Shown: positions 16,788 to 24,721 of the stretch, in pieces
Layout: every line of letters starts with the position of its first letter
Numbering within the stretch: the first letter of the stretch is position 1
NCBI GenBank assembly: GCA_965603365.1
Contig: CBFDCR010000004.1
Coordinates: 1 to 64,000, forward strand
Length of the DNA: 64,000 nt
From: JAHELQ01 sp965603365
Lineage (GTDB): Bacteria; Acidobacteriota; Aminicenantia; UBA2199
Direction: 5' to 3'
Notes under the pieces: generated by a model
What the model was told of the DNA's origin: nothing
Seen by the model: the letters and a program-made list of their open reading frames with translations, nothing else
Database searches by the model: none
Program-made: the position numbers and the translations under genes

Positions 16788-16809
16788 GATAAAAAAAAGG
16801 AGATGCCGC

Positions 16810-17991
16810 ATGAAAAAACCCCATCATCGACTGGCCGACCGCATCGGCCACCTGGAGCCGGAAGGGGCCTATGAGGTGCTGGCCAAAGCCCAGAAACTGG
16901 AGGCAGAGGGGCGCCAAATTATTCACTTGGAGATCGGCCAGCCGGACTTTCAGACCTTTGCCAATATCGGCCTGGCCGGGATACGGGCCATTGCCACCGG
17001 CCAAACCCGTTACACCCCCTCGGCAGGGATTCCGGCTCTTAAGCAGACGATTACCGAGCATACCGGCCAGCGCCTGGAGATGAATTTCTCTGCCTCCCAG
17101 GTGGTGGTGGGGCCCGGGGCCAAGCCGCTTCTCTTCTTCCCCATGATGGCCGTGCTGGAACCGGGAGATGAGGCCATCTACCCTGAGCCCGGCTTTCCCA
17201 GCTACGCCGCCATCATCGAAACCATGGGAGCAAAGGCCGTACCGATTCCCCTATCCGAAGAGAAGGGCTTTTCCTTTGACATGGAGGCGTTTCAGCGGCA
17301 GGTCAACGAACGAACCCGCCTGGTGATTATCAACTCGCCTTCCAATCCCACCGGCGGCATCATCCCCCCCGAAGACCTCGAGACCATTGCCGAAGCCGCG
17401 AAGCAGTACGATTTCTGGGTGCTGTCTGATGAAATCTACACCCGGTTGACCTATACCGATGAACCGGTGGCAAGCATCATGACCCTGCCCGGCATGGCTG
17501 AGCGCACCATACTGATGGACGGCTTCTCCAAAACCTATGCCATGACCGGCTGGCGCCTGGGCTACGGCATCATGCCGGAGCCTTTGGCCGAAAAAGTGGG
17601 TCTGCTGCTAACCCACTCGGTGGGCTGCACCGCCTCGTTTACGCAGATTGCCGGTATTGAAGCGCTGACCGGGCCGCAGGCCCAGGTAGAGGAGGTGCGG
17701 CAGATCTTCCAGAAGAGACGGGATACCATTGTGAAGGGTTTAAATGAAATCCCCAGGCTCACTTGCCAGATGCCCCAGGGCGCCTTCTATGTGTTCCCCA
17801 ACATCAAGAAGTTCGGTCTCTCTTCAGATGAATTGGCCGGATACCTATTGACCGAGGCCGGTGTGGCCCTACTGCCGGGCACTTCGTTCGGAAAACTGGG
17901 GGAAGGCTATCTGCGGCTCTGCTACGCCAACTCCATCGAAAACATCAACAAAGCATTGGCACTGATGCACAAGGCATTGACAAAATTATGA
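16810..17991 (+). CDS. Class I/II PLP aminotransferase
   Basis: 393-aa fold-type I aminotransferase. Markers are HLEIGQPDF at the N-terminus, NSPSNPTGGI, SDEIYTRLTY and the PLP lysine in DGFSKTYAMTGWRLGYG, with the C-terminal RLCYANS arginine for the substrate carboxylate. It lies 22 bp after the AOR gene with an AAGGAG site, so it is co-transcribed. The amino-acid specificity is not resolved; the aspartate/alanine/aromatic branch is the general family. Linkage to AOR suggests it supplies 2-oxo acids whose aldehydes AOR consumes (inference). Confidence 0.9.
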   Translation: MKKPHHRLADRIGHLEPEGAYEVLAKAQKLEAEGRQIIHLEIGQPDFQTFANIGLAGIRAIATGQTRYTPSAGIPALKQTITEHTGQRLEMNFSASQVVVGPGAKPLLFFPMMAVLEPGDEAIYPEPGFPSYAAIIETMGAKAVPIPLSEEKGFSFDMEAFQRQVNERTRLVIINSPSNPTGGIIPPEDLETIAEAAKQYDFWVLSDEIYTRLTYTDEPVASIMTLPGMAERTILMDGFSKTYAMTGWRLGYGIMPEPLAEKVGLLLTHSVGCTASFTQIAGIEALTGPQAQVEEVRQIFQKRRDTIVKGLNEIPRLTCQMPQGAFYVFPNIKKFGLSSDELAGYLLTEAGVALLPGTSFGKLGEGYLRLCYANSIENINKALALMHKALTKL

Positions 17992-18073
17992 AAATAATAG
18001 ATGAGGGGTCAAGGGGTCACGTGGCCAAGTGGTTCAAATTTTTATATTATAAAAATTAAGTAAGGAGGAAGCA

Positions 18074-19318
18074 ATGGCTTTACATTATCCATTTTTGAGT
18101 GAAAAAGATATGAAGCAAATGGAAGCTTTAAAGGAGTCGTACGGCGGCGCAGCGGAAATCACAAGATCCATCGAAAAAATGCGGGGCTATGAAACCAGAA
18201 AGAAAGTCAGCGGAGAAAAGGGTTTCGGAAAAATGCTGGAAGAGGCGGAGGAATATGCCCAATCGCTGGCCAAAGTAGAGGACTTCATCGAACAGGAGAA
18301 CATCCGCTTTACCAAACCCGGCGTCGCCACCACCCAGGTCTCCGGCTGGCAAGGCGCAGCGGTGACCCATAAGGGTCTGAGACGAATGGCCGAAGACGGC
18401 GAGACCCTGGTACCCACCGAATTCATCTCCGTCATGGCCCTCAGCGAGGACTACGTATTAAACGGTGAGTTGATCACCACCTTAGCCCTGTCGGAAAACA
18501 TCATGAAGGCCTCGAAATTCTGCAATACCAACCTGGTGGGCACGCCGTTGAGCAGCGAGGTGTACGACCGCCTGGAAAAGGTGAGCGGAGAAAAATTTGA
18601 AACCTATGAACCGGCCGCCGGTATGCGGGCCTTAATCCTTAAAAACATGGGCACCGCCTTCGGCAACCTGGGCGGTGTGGAGGTGGCCAACAACAACCAC
18701 CTTGTCTACTTAGACGGCATTACCCGGGCCGCCATCCACACCGGCGCCGACTTCTTTCTCAATCCCAGTTGGTCCACCATCGTGGCGGCCTGCTGTTATG
18801 CCCGGGACATCAAAAACCTCTCCTTCAAGATCTCCATGCTCCTCTCTACCCAGAACGCCATCCAGTTCCGTATGCTGCTCAATATCATGAAGGAGTATAT
18901 CCGGGATGACGGCACCACCCCATTATACGAAGTCAACCTGGGCAACGGCCAATCGCCGGAGATGTTCATCCAGTGTGCCCGGGAGCTGAAAGAGTCCGGC
19001 ATCCCCGGTGTCTCCCTGGCTGCCCACCTGCGGATCAACCCGGACCTGGGGATGAAAGACTTTGACTGGACCGAAAACGCCCACAAAGTCCTCGACTCCG
19101 GCACCGACATCACCATCAAGTACGAAAGCGACGGCACCTCCCGGCCCATGGACACCATGGAAGCCTATTTCCTACCCAAAGAAGAGCGTCTCAAACATGC
19201 CCAACAGATCGGCGACGTCATTTATTACAAATGTGTCCGCTGCTCTAACGACGCCAAAGAGATCATGAAACGGGGCCATAAGGCCATATTTGCCGACACC
19301 GCTTACCGTCAAAAATAA
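18074..19318 (+). CDS. Unrecognised conserved-looking 414-aa cytoplasmic protein
   Basis: I do not recognise this protein. It is 414 aa, soluble, with no signal peptide, preceded by TAAGGAGG with good spacing. Features are an acidic helical N-terminus (about 1-90), then SGWQGAAVTHKGLRRMAEDG, GVEVANNNHLVYLDG and NPSWSTIVAACCYARD. It then has DDGTTPLYEVNLGNGQSPEM and a C-terminal CVRCSNDAKEIMKRGHKA with two close cysteines. The glycine/asparagine-rich turns and the Asp-Gly motifs look enzymatic. It sits between an aminotransferase and a homoserine dehydrogenase in one operon (24-bp gap to the latter), so a step in aspartate-semialdehyde/homoserine or related amino-acid chemistry is a reasonable guess only. 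Confidence 0.8.
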   Translation: MALHYPFLSEKDMKQMEALKESYGGAAEITRSIEKMRGYETRKKVSGEKGFGKMLEEAEEYAQSLAKVEDFIEQENIRFTKPGVATTQVSGWQGAAVTHKGLRRMAEDGETLVPTEFISVMALSEDYVLNGELITTLALSENIMKASKFCNTNLVGTPLSSEVYDRLEKVSGEKFETYEPAAGMRALILKNMGTAFGNLGGVEVANNNHLVYLDGITRAAIHTGADFFLNPSWSTIVAACCYARDIKNLSFKISMLLSTQNAIQFRMLLNIMKEYIRDDGTTPLYEVNLGNGQSPEMFIQCARELKESGIPGVSLAAHLRINPDLGMKDFDWTENAHKVLDSGTDITIKYESDGTSRPMDTMEAYFLPKEERLKHAQQIGDVIYYKCVRCSNDAKEIMKRGHKAIFADTAYRQK

Positions 19319-19342
19319 TCATTTAAAATGAGGAGAAATAAC

Positions 19343-20359
19343 ATGAAACACAAGATCGCCCTGATCGGCTTTGGCACTGTGGGCCAGGGCCTCACCGAGA
19401 TACTGCAAAAAAAGCAGTCGGAACTCAAAAAAAAATACAACTATGAATTCGATATTGTAGCCGTCAGCGACTTAAGATGGGGAACCGTTTACCACCCCGA
19501 CGGCCTGGATCTGCAATACCTGCTGGATACCGCTAAGGGGGGGCAGAAATTTTCCCAGCACGCCAGGGATTGGGATACCCTCAGCCTGATCAAGGAGTCC
19601 AATGCCACAGTCGTATGCGAACTGGCCTTTACCGATCTAAAAACCGGCGAACCGGCCATCTCCCACTGCCGGGCGGCATTCGAGAACGGCAAACATGTGG
19701 TCACCAGTAACAAAGGACCGGCGGCCCTGGCCTACCGGGAGATGAAGGCCTTAGCGGACCAAAATGGCGTCCAATTCCTGATAGAGGGCACCGTCATGAG
19801 CGGCAGCCCGGTGCTGAATCTGGCGGACGGCCCATTGGCCGGCTGTGACATCACGGCGGCCCGGGGCATACTGAACGGCACCACCAACTACATCCTCACC
19901 CGGATGGAAGCCGGCATGGACTACCAGGATGCACTCCAGAAGGCCCAGGAGTTGGGCTACGCCGAAGCCGACCCCAGCGGCGATGTAGAGGGTCATGACG
20001 CCCGGGGAAAGGTCACCATCCTGGCCAATGTGGTCATGGGGGCCAGGCTCTCCATCGGCGATGTGGCCTGCAAAGGCATCACCCATATTACCGCCGCCGA
20101 TATCGAAACCGCCAGATCCCGGAACGCCCGCTGGAAACTGATCGGTTCGGTGGAGAAAAAGGACGGCAACATAATCGCTACTGTAGCCCCGGAAATGGTT
20201 GAATTGACCCACCCGCTGGCCGGGGTCATGGGTGCCACCAATGCCCTTACCTTTACCACCGATTTACTGGGGGACGTCACCATCGTCGGCCCCGGTGCCG
20301 GTCGAACCGAAACCGGTTACTCTATTCTCACCGACCTGCTGCGCATCCACCGTTCCTGA
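19343..20359 (+). CDS. Homoserine dehydrogenase (short, no ACT domain)
   Basis: 338-aa NAD(P)-dependent dehydrogenase. The Rossmann motif is IALIGFGTVGQGL. The family signatures NGTTNYILTRMEAG and AEADPSGDVEGHDARGK carry the catalytic Lys/Asp region, and VVTSNKGP is the usual substrate loop. It lacks the C-terminal ACT domain of feedback-regulated enzymes and lacks a fused aspartokinase. Start at 19343 follows GAGGAG. Homoserine dehydrogenases interconvert aspartate semialdehyde and homoserine. The context (AOR, aminotransferase, SDR) is not the usual thrABC setting, so a related 3-hydroxy-amino-acid or catabolic substrate is possible. Confidence 0.85.
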   Translation: MKHKIALIGFGTVGQGLTEILQKKQSELKKKYNYEFDIVAVSDLRWGTVYHPDGLDLQYLLDTAKGGQKFSQHARDWDTLSLIKESNATVVCELAFTDLKTGEPAISHCRAAFENGKHVVTSNKGPAALAYREMKALADQNGVQFLIEGTVMSGSPVLNLADGPLAGCDITAARGILNGTTNYILTRMEAGMDYQDALQKAQELGYAEADPSGDVEGHDARGKVTILANVVMGARLSIGDVACKGITHITAADIETARSRNARWKLIGSVEKKDGNIIATVAPEMVELTHPLAGVMGATNALTFTTDLLGDVTIVGPGAGRTETGYSILTDLLRIHRS

Positions 20360-20369
20360 AGAGACAGCC

Positions 20370-21161
20370 ATGGATCTGAAAATTCGAGATAAAGTGGCGG
20401 TGATTACCGCCGCCAGCAAGGGCCTGGGTCGAGCCGCAGCCGAGGCCCTGGCCGCCGAAGGCGTCCACCTGGCCATCTGTTCCCGGGATCAAGCCAATAT
20501 CGAGCAGGCGGCCGAAACGATTCGCTCAAAATACGACGTGCAGGTCTTAGCCGCCGTCTGCGATGTCACCGACAAAGAGAGTGTCAACCGATTTAAAGAG
20601 CGGGTGATCGATCACTTTCAGACCTGCCACATCCTGTTTACCAACGCCGGCGGGCCGCCGCCCGGGAAAGTAGAAGATTTCCAGCCCCATGACTTTGATT
20701 CGGCTCTGCGCCTCAACCTGACCAGCACCATCGACCTGATTTACGCCTTTCTGCCCTCTATGAAGAGCCAGAAATGGGGCCGCATCATCGCCTCCACCTC
20801 CATCTCAGTCAAGCAACCCATCGCCACCCTGGCCCTGTCCAATGTGTCCAGGGTGGGGGTGATCGCCTTTATCAAGACCCTGTCCGCCGAGGTCGGCCCA
20901 TTCAATATTACCGCCAACTCGTTGGCCCCCGGCTATATCATGACCGAACGGGTGGAACAAATTTTGAAAGGACGGGCCGAAAGAGAAAAGATTACCTACG
21001 ATAAGGCCTTAGCAGACCTGAAGGCCAGCATCCCGGTACAGCGTATCGCTTCGCCCGAAGAGTTCGGCGCCCTGGCAGCCTATCTCTCATCGAATCTGGC
21101 CGGTTACATCACCGGCGAAACCATCCTCATCGACGGCGGCATGTACAAAGGCTTAATGTAA
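20370..21161 (+). CDS. Short-chain dehydrogenase/reductase lacking the YxxxK pair
   Basis: 263-aa SDR fold protein. The cofactor turn TAASKGLGRAAAEAL, CDVTD, NAGGPPPG and the C-terminal ITGETILIDGGM are all present. The active-site segment reads STSISVKQPIATLALSNVSR: where classical SDRs have YxxxK it has SNVSR, so the catalytic Tyr and Lys are replaced. I recall a group of SDRs annotated as FabG-like that show the same SN-x-x-R pattern. Their chemistry is unclear. It lies 10 bp after the homoserine dehydrogenase and ends the AOR operon. Confidence 0.85.
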   Translation: MDLKIRDKVAVITAASKGLGRAAAEALAAEGVHLAICSRDQANIEQAAETIRSKYDVQVLAAVCDVTDKESVNRFKERVIDHFQTCHILFTNAGGPPPGKVEDFQPHDFDSALRLNLTSTIDLIYAFLPSMKSQKWGRIIASTSISVKQPIATLALSNVSRVGVIAFIKTLSAEVGPFNITANSLAPGYIMTERVEQILKGRAEREKITYDKALADLKASIPVQRIASPEEFGALAAYLSSNLAGYITGETILIDGGMYKGLM

Positions 21162-21306
21162 AAAACTTGTCCGAAAACAGGATCTCGGACGAATCAGGGG
21201 GAAACTTATGCCATCCTGTAATTGAAACCCGGCGCCGGTGTTTCGACAACAGCCTCCAGCGCCATGTGAATACATACTGGTCACGGAGGTTATAAGGAGG
21301 TAGCAC

Positions 21307-22056
21307 ATGAAGGACAACCTGTTTAAAAGCCTGATTTCCGACAGACAGCGATCCAAAAAATGGCTGCTGTTCCCCTTCTCCGCACTGTTCCATGCCCTGG
21401 TCATCGCCGCCGTCGTGGTGGCCCCCCTGATGGATGCCAAAAGCTCCTTTCCGGACCTGAAAGTAATCGGTGTTATGTTGGCCGCCCCGCCCGTACCTAC
21501 TCCGCCTCCGCCGCCGGCCGGCCCACCCGCAGGTAAGACATCGAAGCGACCCGTCAAGACGAAAGACGACGCGGCCAAACCTGAACCCCCACCCAGACCC
21601 ACCAACAGCGGATTGGTGGCGCCGGTGGAGGTTCCCGATGTCATCGAAGACGAAGACATCGGGGATTTTGGTTTCCCCGACGGCGTTGTAGGCGGCGTGC
21701 CCGGCGGGGTCGAAGGCGGCGTGCCCGGCGGGGTGCTGGGCGGTTTACTGACAGATACAGCCCAGGCGAACAACTTCCCGGTGACCCGGGTTCAGCAGCC
21801 CAGATTGATCAGACAGGTAGACCCGCAGTACCCGCAATCTGCCTTGATGGCCCGAATTCACGGCGTAGTCATCATCGAAGCGGTTACAGATATCTACGGC
21901 AGAGTCAGGACAACCAGAGTCATCTCGGGCCATCCGCTGCTCAAGAATGCAGCCGTGGAAGCGGTGAGTAAATGGATCTATGAACCCTACATCGTCAACG
22001 GCATCCCCAAACCGGTGGTCTTCACCGTCACCGTAAACTTCCGGCTCCACCAGTAA
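21307..22056 (+). CDS. TonB-family energy transducer
   Basis: 249-aa TonB-type protein linking inner-membrane proton-motive energy to outer-membrane receptors. It has a single N-terminal membrane anchor (about 20-40), a proline-rich spacer (PPVPTPPPPPAGPPAGK) and a Gly/Val/Pro repeat of seven-residue units (GGVPGGVEGGVPGGVLGG). The C-terminal TonB fold (about 170-249) has VDPQYPQSALMARIHGVVII and WIYEPYIVNGIPKPV. AAGGAGG precedes the start. No ExbB/ExbD is adjacent. A terminator follows. It implies an outer membrane. Confidence 0.9.
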   Translation: MKDNLFKSLISDRQRSKKWLLFPFSALFHALVIAAVVVAPLMDAKSSFPDLKVIGVMLAAPPVPTPPPPPAGPPAGKTSKRPVKTKDDAAKPEPPPRPTNSGLVAPVEVPDVIEDEDIGDFGFPDGVVGGVPGGVEGGVPGGVLGGLLTDTAQANNFPVTRVQQPRLIRQVDPQYPQSALMARIHGVVIIEAVTDIYGRVRTTRVISGHPLLKNAAVEAVSKWIYEPYIVNGIPKPVVFTVTVNFRLHQ

Positions 22057-22103
22057 TCGCAACCTCCTCACCCCTCACCTCACCGCCATCCCTCCTTACC
22101 AAC

Positions 22104-22137
22104 AGGGGCGATCCTTTGTGATCGCCCCTCTTCTTTT
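22104..22137 (+). terminator. Rho-independent terminator after the TonB gene
   Basis: Stem GGGGCGATC (22105-22113) pairs perfectly with GATCGCCCC (22120-22128) around a 6-base loop, followed by TCTTCTTTT. It separates the TonB gene from the sugar-nucleotide operon. Confidence 0.85.
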
Positions 22138-22203
22138 CCACCCATTTTCTTCACCTACCATATATTTCATCACTAAATAATTTTTTTGTTTTGGTTGGAT
22201 ATG

Positions 22204-22212
22204 TGATATAAT
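22204..22212 (+). promoter_or_regulatory. Extended -10 promoter of the sugar-nucleotide operon
   Basis: TGA-TATAAT (extended -10 element) lies 15 bases before the epimerase ATG. The region 17 bp upstream is T-rich (TTTTGT), without a strong -35. Confidence 0.5.
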
Positions 22213-22226
22213 TTCTGTTAACATTT

Positions 22227-23318
22227 ATGGGTAGGAACGTGACCAGAGAAAAAAAAGTATTGATTACCGGTATTGCCGGGTTTATCGGTTTTCACCTGGC
22301 TAAAAGATTATTGTCCCTGGATTTCGAGATCGTCGGCATCGATAATCTCAATCCTTATTACGACCCCCGGCTCAAACAGGATCGGTTGAAGGAACTGGGA
22401 TTTTCTTCAAAGCAAATCGATGTCGTGTCCGGGAATGAGCCTATCCGTTTAAAGGCCAGAGAGGAGCTAACTTTCTATAAAGTGGACCTGGGTGACCGGG
22501 AAAAATTTGCGAAGATTTTCGAGGCGGAAAAACCGGATTATGTGGTGCACCTGGCGGCCCAGGCAGGGGTGCGGTATTCGCTGGAAAATCCCTATACCTA
22601 TATCCAGAGTAATATTGCCGGTTTTCTGAATGTGCTGGAGAACTGCCGGCATCTGCCTGTAAAGCACCTGGTATTTGCCTCCTCTTCGTCGGTATACGGA
22701 TCGAACGAACGGATGCCCTTCTCGGAACATCACAACGTGGACCACCCCATATCGTTGTATGCGGCCACCAAAAAATCCAGCGAGCTGATGGCCCACACCT
22801 ATGCCCATCTCTACCACATACCCTGCACCGGCCTGAGATTTTTTACGGTCTACGGACCCTGGGGGCGACCCGATATGGCCACATTTATCTTCACCCACAA
22901 AATCTTCAACAATATCCCCATCGAGGTGTACAACCACGGCAACATGGAGCGGGATTTCACCTATATCGACGACATCGTCGAGGGGGTTTACCGGGTCATG
23001 CTGAAAATACCCGGAGGCAACGACAAATGGGACGGCCTGGTACCGGACCCGGCTTCGTCAAAGGCTCCTTATCTTCTATTTAATATCGGCAACCACCGGC
23101 CGGTGAATTTGAAGGATTTCATCGCCGTGATCGAGCAAAAACTGTCGATGAAAGCCAGCATAAAATTCCTGCCCATGCAAAAAGGGGACGTGCTGTCTAC
23201 TTACGCGGATATCGACGCCCTGTATCAACACGTGGGTTATAAACCGGTCACCCCTATCGAACAGGGGATCTCCAGATTTGTGGACTGGTATCTGGGCTAT
23301 TACGGCAATCGGAAATAA
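22227..23318 (+). CDS. UDP-glucuronate 4-epimerase-like NAD-dependent epimerase
   Basis: 363-aa extended SDR epimerase. NAD turn LITGIAGFIGFHLAKRL, the NPYYDPRLKQDR insertion typical of UDP-glucuronate epimerases (CapI/LspL type), HLAAQAGVRYSLENP, catalytic SSSVYG with Y-A-A-T-K-K, and RFFTVYGPWGRPDMA are visible. It converts UDP-glucuronate to UDP-galacturonate. The next gene makes UDP-glucuronate from UDP-glucose, which supports the assignment. Start is at ATG 22227; a GTG at 22239 is an alternative. Used for capsule, LPS or exopolysaccharide. Confidence 0.88.
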   Translation: MGRNVTREKKVLITGIAGFIGFHLAKRLLSLDFEIVGIDNLNPYYDPRLKQDRLKELGFSSKQIDVVSGNEPIRLKAREELTFYKVDLGDREKFAKIFEAEKPDYVVHLAAQAGVRYSLENPYTYIQSNIAGFLNVLENCRHLPVKHLVFASSSSVYGSNERMPFSEHHNVDHPISLYAATKKSSELMAHTYAHLYHIPCTGLRFFTVYGPWGRPDMATFIFTHKIFNNIPIEVYNHGNMERDFTYIDDIVEGVYRVMLKIPGGNDKWDGLVPDPASSKAPYLLFNIGNHRPVNLKDFIAVIEQKLSMKASIKFLPMQKGDVLSTYADIDALYQHVGYKPVTPIEQGISRFVDWYLGYYGNRK

Positions 23319-23330
23319 AAGGAAACGACC

Positions 23331-24710
23331 ATGGCATTTAAGAAAAACATATTGTGCATCGGCGCCGGATACGTCGGCGGCCCCACCATGTCGGTGATCG
23401 CGCTCAAATGCCCCGAATACAGAATCGAGGTGGTGGACATCAATCCCGAGAGAATCCGGCAGTGGAATTCCGATAAACTCCCGATTTTTGAACCGGGACT
23501 CGACGAAATCGTCAAACAGTGCCGGGGTAAGAACCTCTTCTTCTCCACCGACATCAATAAAGGTATCCGGCAGGCGGCTATCATTTTTGTCTCCGTAAAC
23601 ACCCCCACCAAGACCTTTGGCGAGGGTGCGGGCATGGCTTCGGATATGCGCTACTGGGAACGAACCGCCCATCAAATCCTGGAAAATGCCGACAGCGATA
23701 AAATCATCGTGGAGAAGAGTACCCTGCCGGTGAGAACCGCCGAGGCCATGGAAAGAATACTCAAAGCCGGTACAGGCGATATTCACTTCGAAGTGGTGTC
23801 CAACCCGGAGTTCCTGGCCGAGGGCACGGCCATCAACGATCTGCTCTACAGCGACCGGGTGCTCATCGGTTCCCATCAAAGCGAAGAGGGCATTGCCGCT
23901 GCCCGGCAAATTGTAGAAATCTATACCCACTGGCTGCCCCGGGATAAAATCATTACCACCAATTTATGGTCGTCGGAACTCTCCAAACTGGTGGCCAATG
24001 CCTTCCTGGCCCAGCGGATCTCGTCGATCAATGCCGTGTCCGCCCTGTGTGAACAGACGGATGCCGATGTCTCGGAGATCGCCTATGCAGTGGGCACCGA
24101 TTCCAGGATCGGCTCAAAATTCTTGAATGCCAGTATCGGGTTTGGCGGCTCCTGCTTTAAAAAGGACATCCTCAACCTGGTTTACATCGCCCGGAGTTAC
24201 CACTTAAACGAAGTGGCGGACTACTGGGAAATGGTGGTCCGGTTGAATGAATACCAGAAGGCCCAGTTTGTGCGAAAAATCGTCCGGGCCATGTTCAATA
24301 CGGTGGCGGAAAAGAAAATCGCCCTGTTTGGCTTTGCCTTCAAGGCCAACACCGGCGATACCAGGGAATCGCCGGCCATCACCATCGCCAAAAAGCTGCT
24401 GGAAGAGAAGGCCAAAATCGCCATAACCGATCCCAGGGCCCTGGACAATGCCCGGGTGGATCTGCGGGGAATCGATGCCCATGTGCAGTACGAAATCGAC
24501 CCTTACAAGGCTGCCGAAGGGGCCTGCGGCATCGCCGTGGTTACCGAGTGGGAGGCATTCAAGGACCTCGATTACCGGAAGATATTCCAGTCCATGCAAA
24601 AACCGGCCTTTATCTTCGACGGCAGAAGTATCCTGGACCACCAAAAACTGTATCAAATCGGTTTTAACGTTTATCCTCTGGGTCGCGCAGCCATGACCCA
24701 TTTTAAATAA
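23331..24710 (+). CDS. UDP-glucose 6-dehydrogenase, long (animal-like) type
   Basis: 459-aa UDP-glucose dehydrogenase, oxidising UDP-glucose twice to UDP-glucuronate. N-terminal CIGAGYVGGPTMSVIALKCP, VSVNTPTKTFGEGAGMASDM, STLPVRTAEAM and the catalytic-cysteine loop GFGGSCFKKDILNL are seen. The insert pattern and length match the eukaryotic/type-II UGDH family rather than the shorter (about 390-430 aa) bacterial Ugd. It lies 12 bp after the epimerase and 11 bp before glmS, one operon for surface-sugar precursors. Confidence 0.92.
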   Translation: MAFKKNILCIGAGYVGGPTMSVIALKCPEYRIEVVDINPERIRQWNSDKLPIFEPGLDEIVKQCRGKNLFFSTDINKGIRQAAIIFVSVNTPTKTFGEGAGMASDMRYWERTAHQILENADSDKIIVEKSTLPVRTAEAMERILKAGTGDIHFEVVSNPEFLAEGTAINDLLYSDRVLIGSHQSEEGIAAARQIVEIYTHWLPRDKIITTNLWSSELSKLVANAFLAQRISSINAVSALCEQTDADVSEIAYAVGTDSRIGSKFLNASIGFGGSCFKKDILNLVYIARSYHLNEVADYWEMVVRLNEYQKAQFVRKIVRAMFNTVAEKKIALFGFAFKANTGDTRESPAITIAKKLLEEKAKIAITDPRALDNARVDLRGIDAHVQYEIDPYKAAEGACGIAVVTEWEAFKDLDYRKIFQSMQKPAFIFDGRSILDHQKLYQIGFNVYPLGRAAMTHFK

Positions 24711-24721
24711 GGAGAGAGCAG

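Noticed and set aside
21160..21300. Riboswitch before the TonB gene
   Set aside because: Only a 6-bp GTCCGA/TCGGAC hairpin and a GC quasi-palindrome are visible; no recognised riboswitch core.
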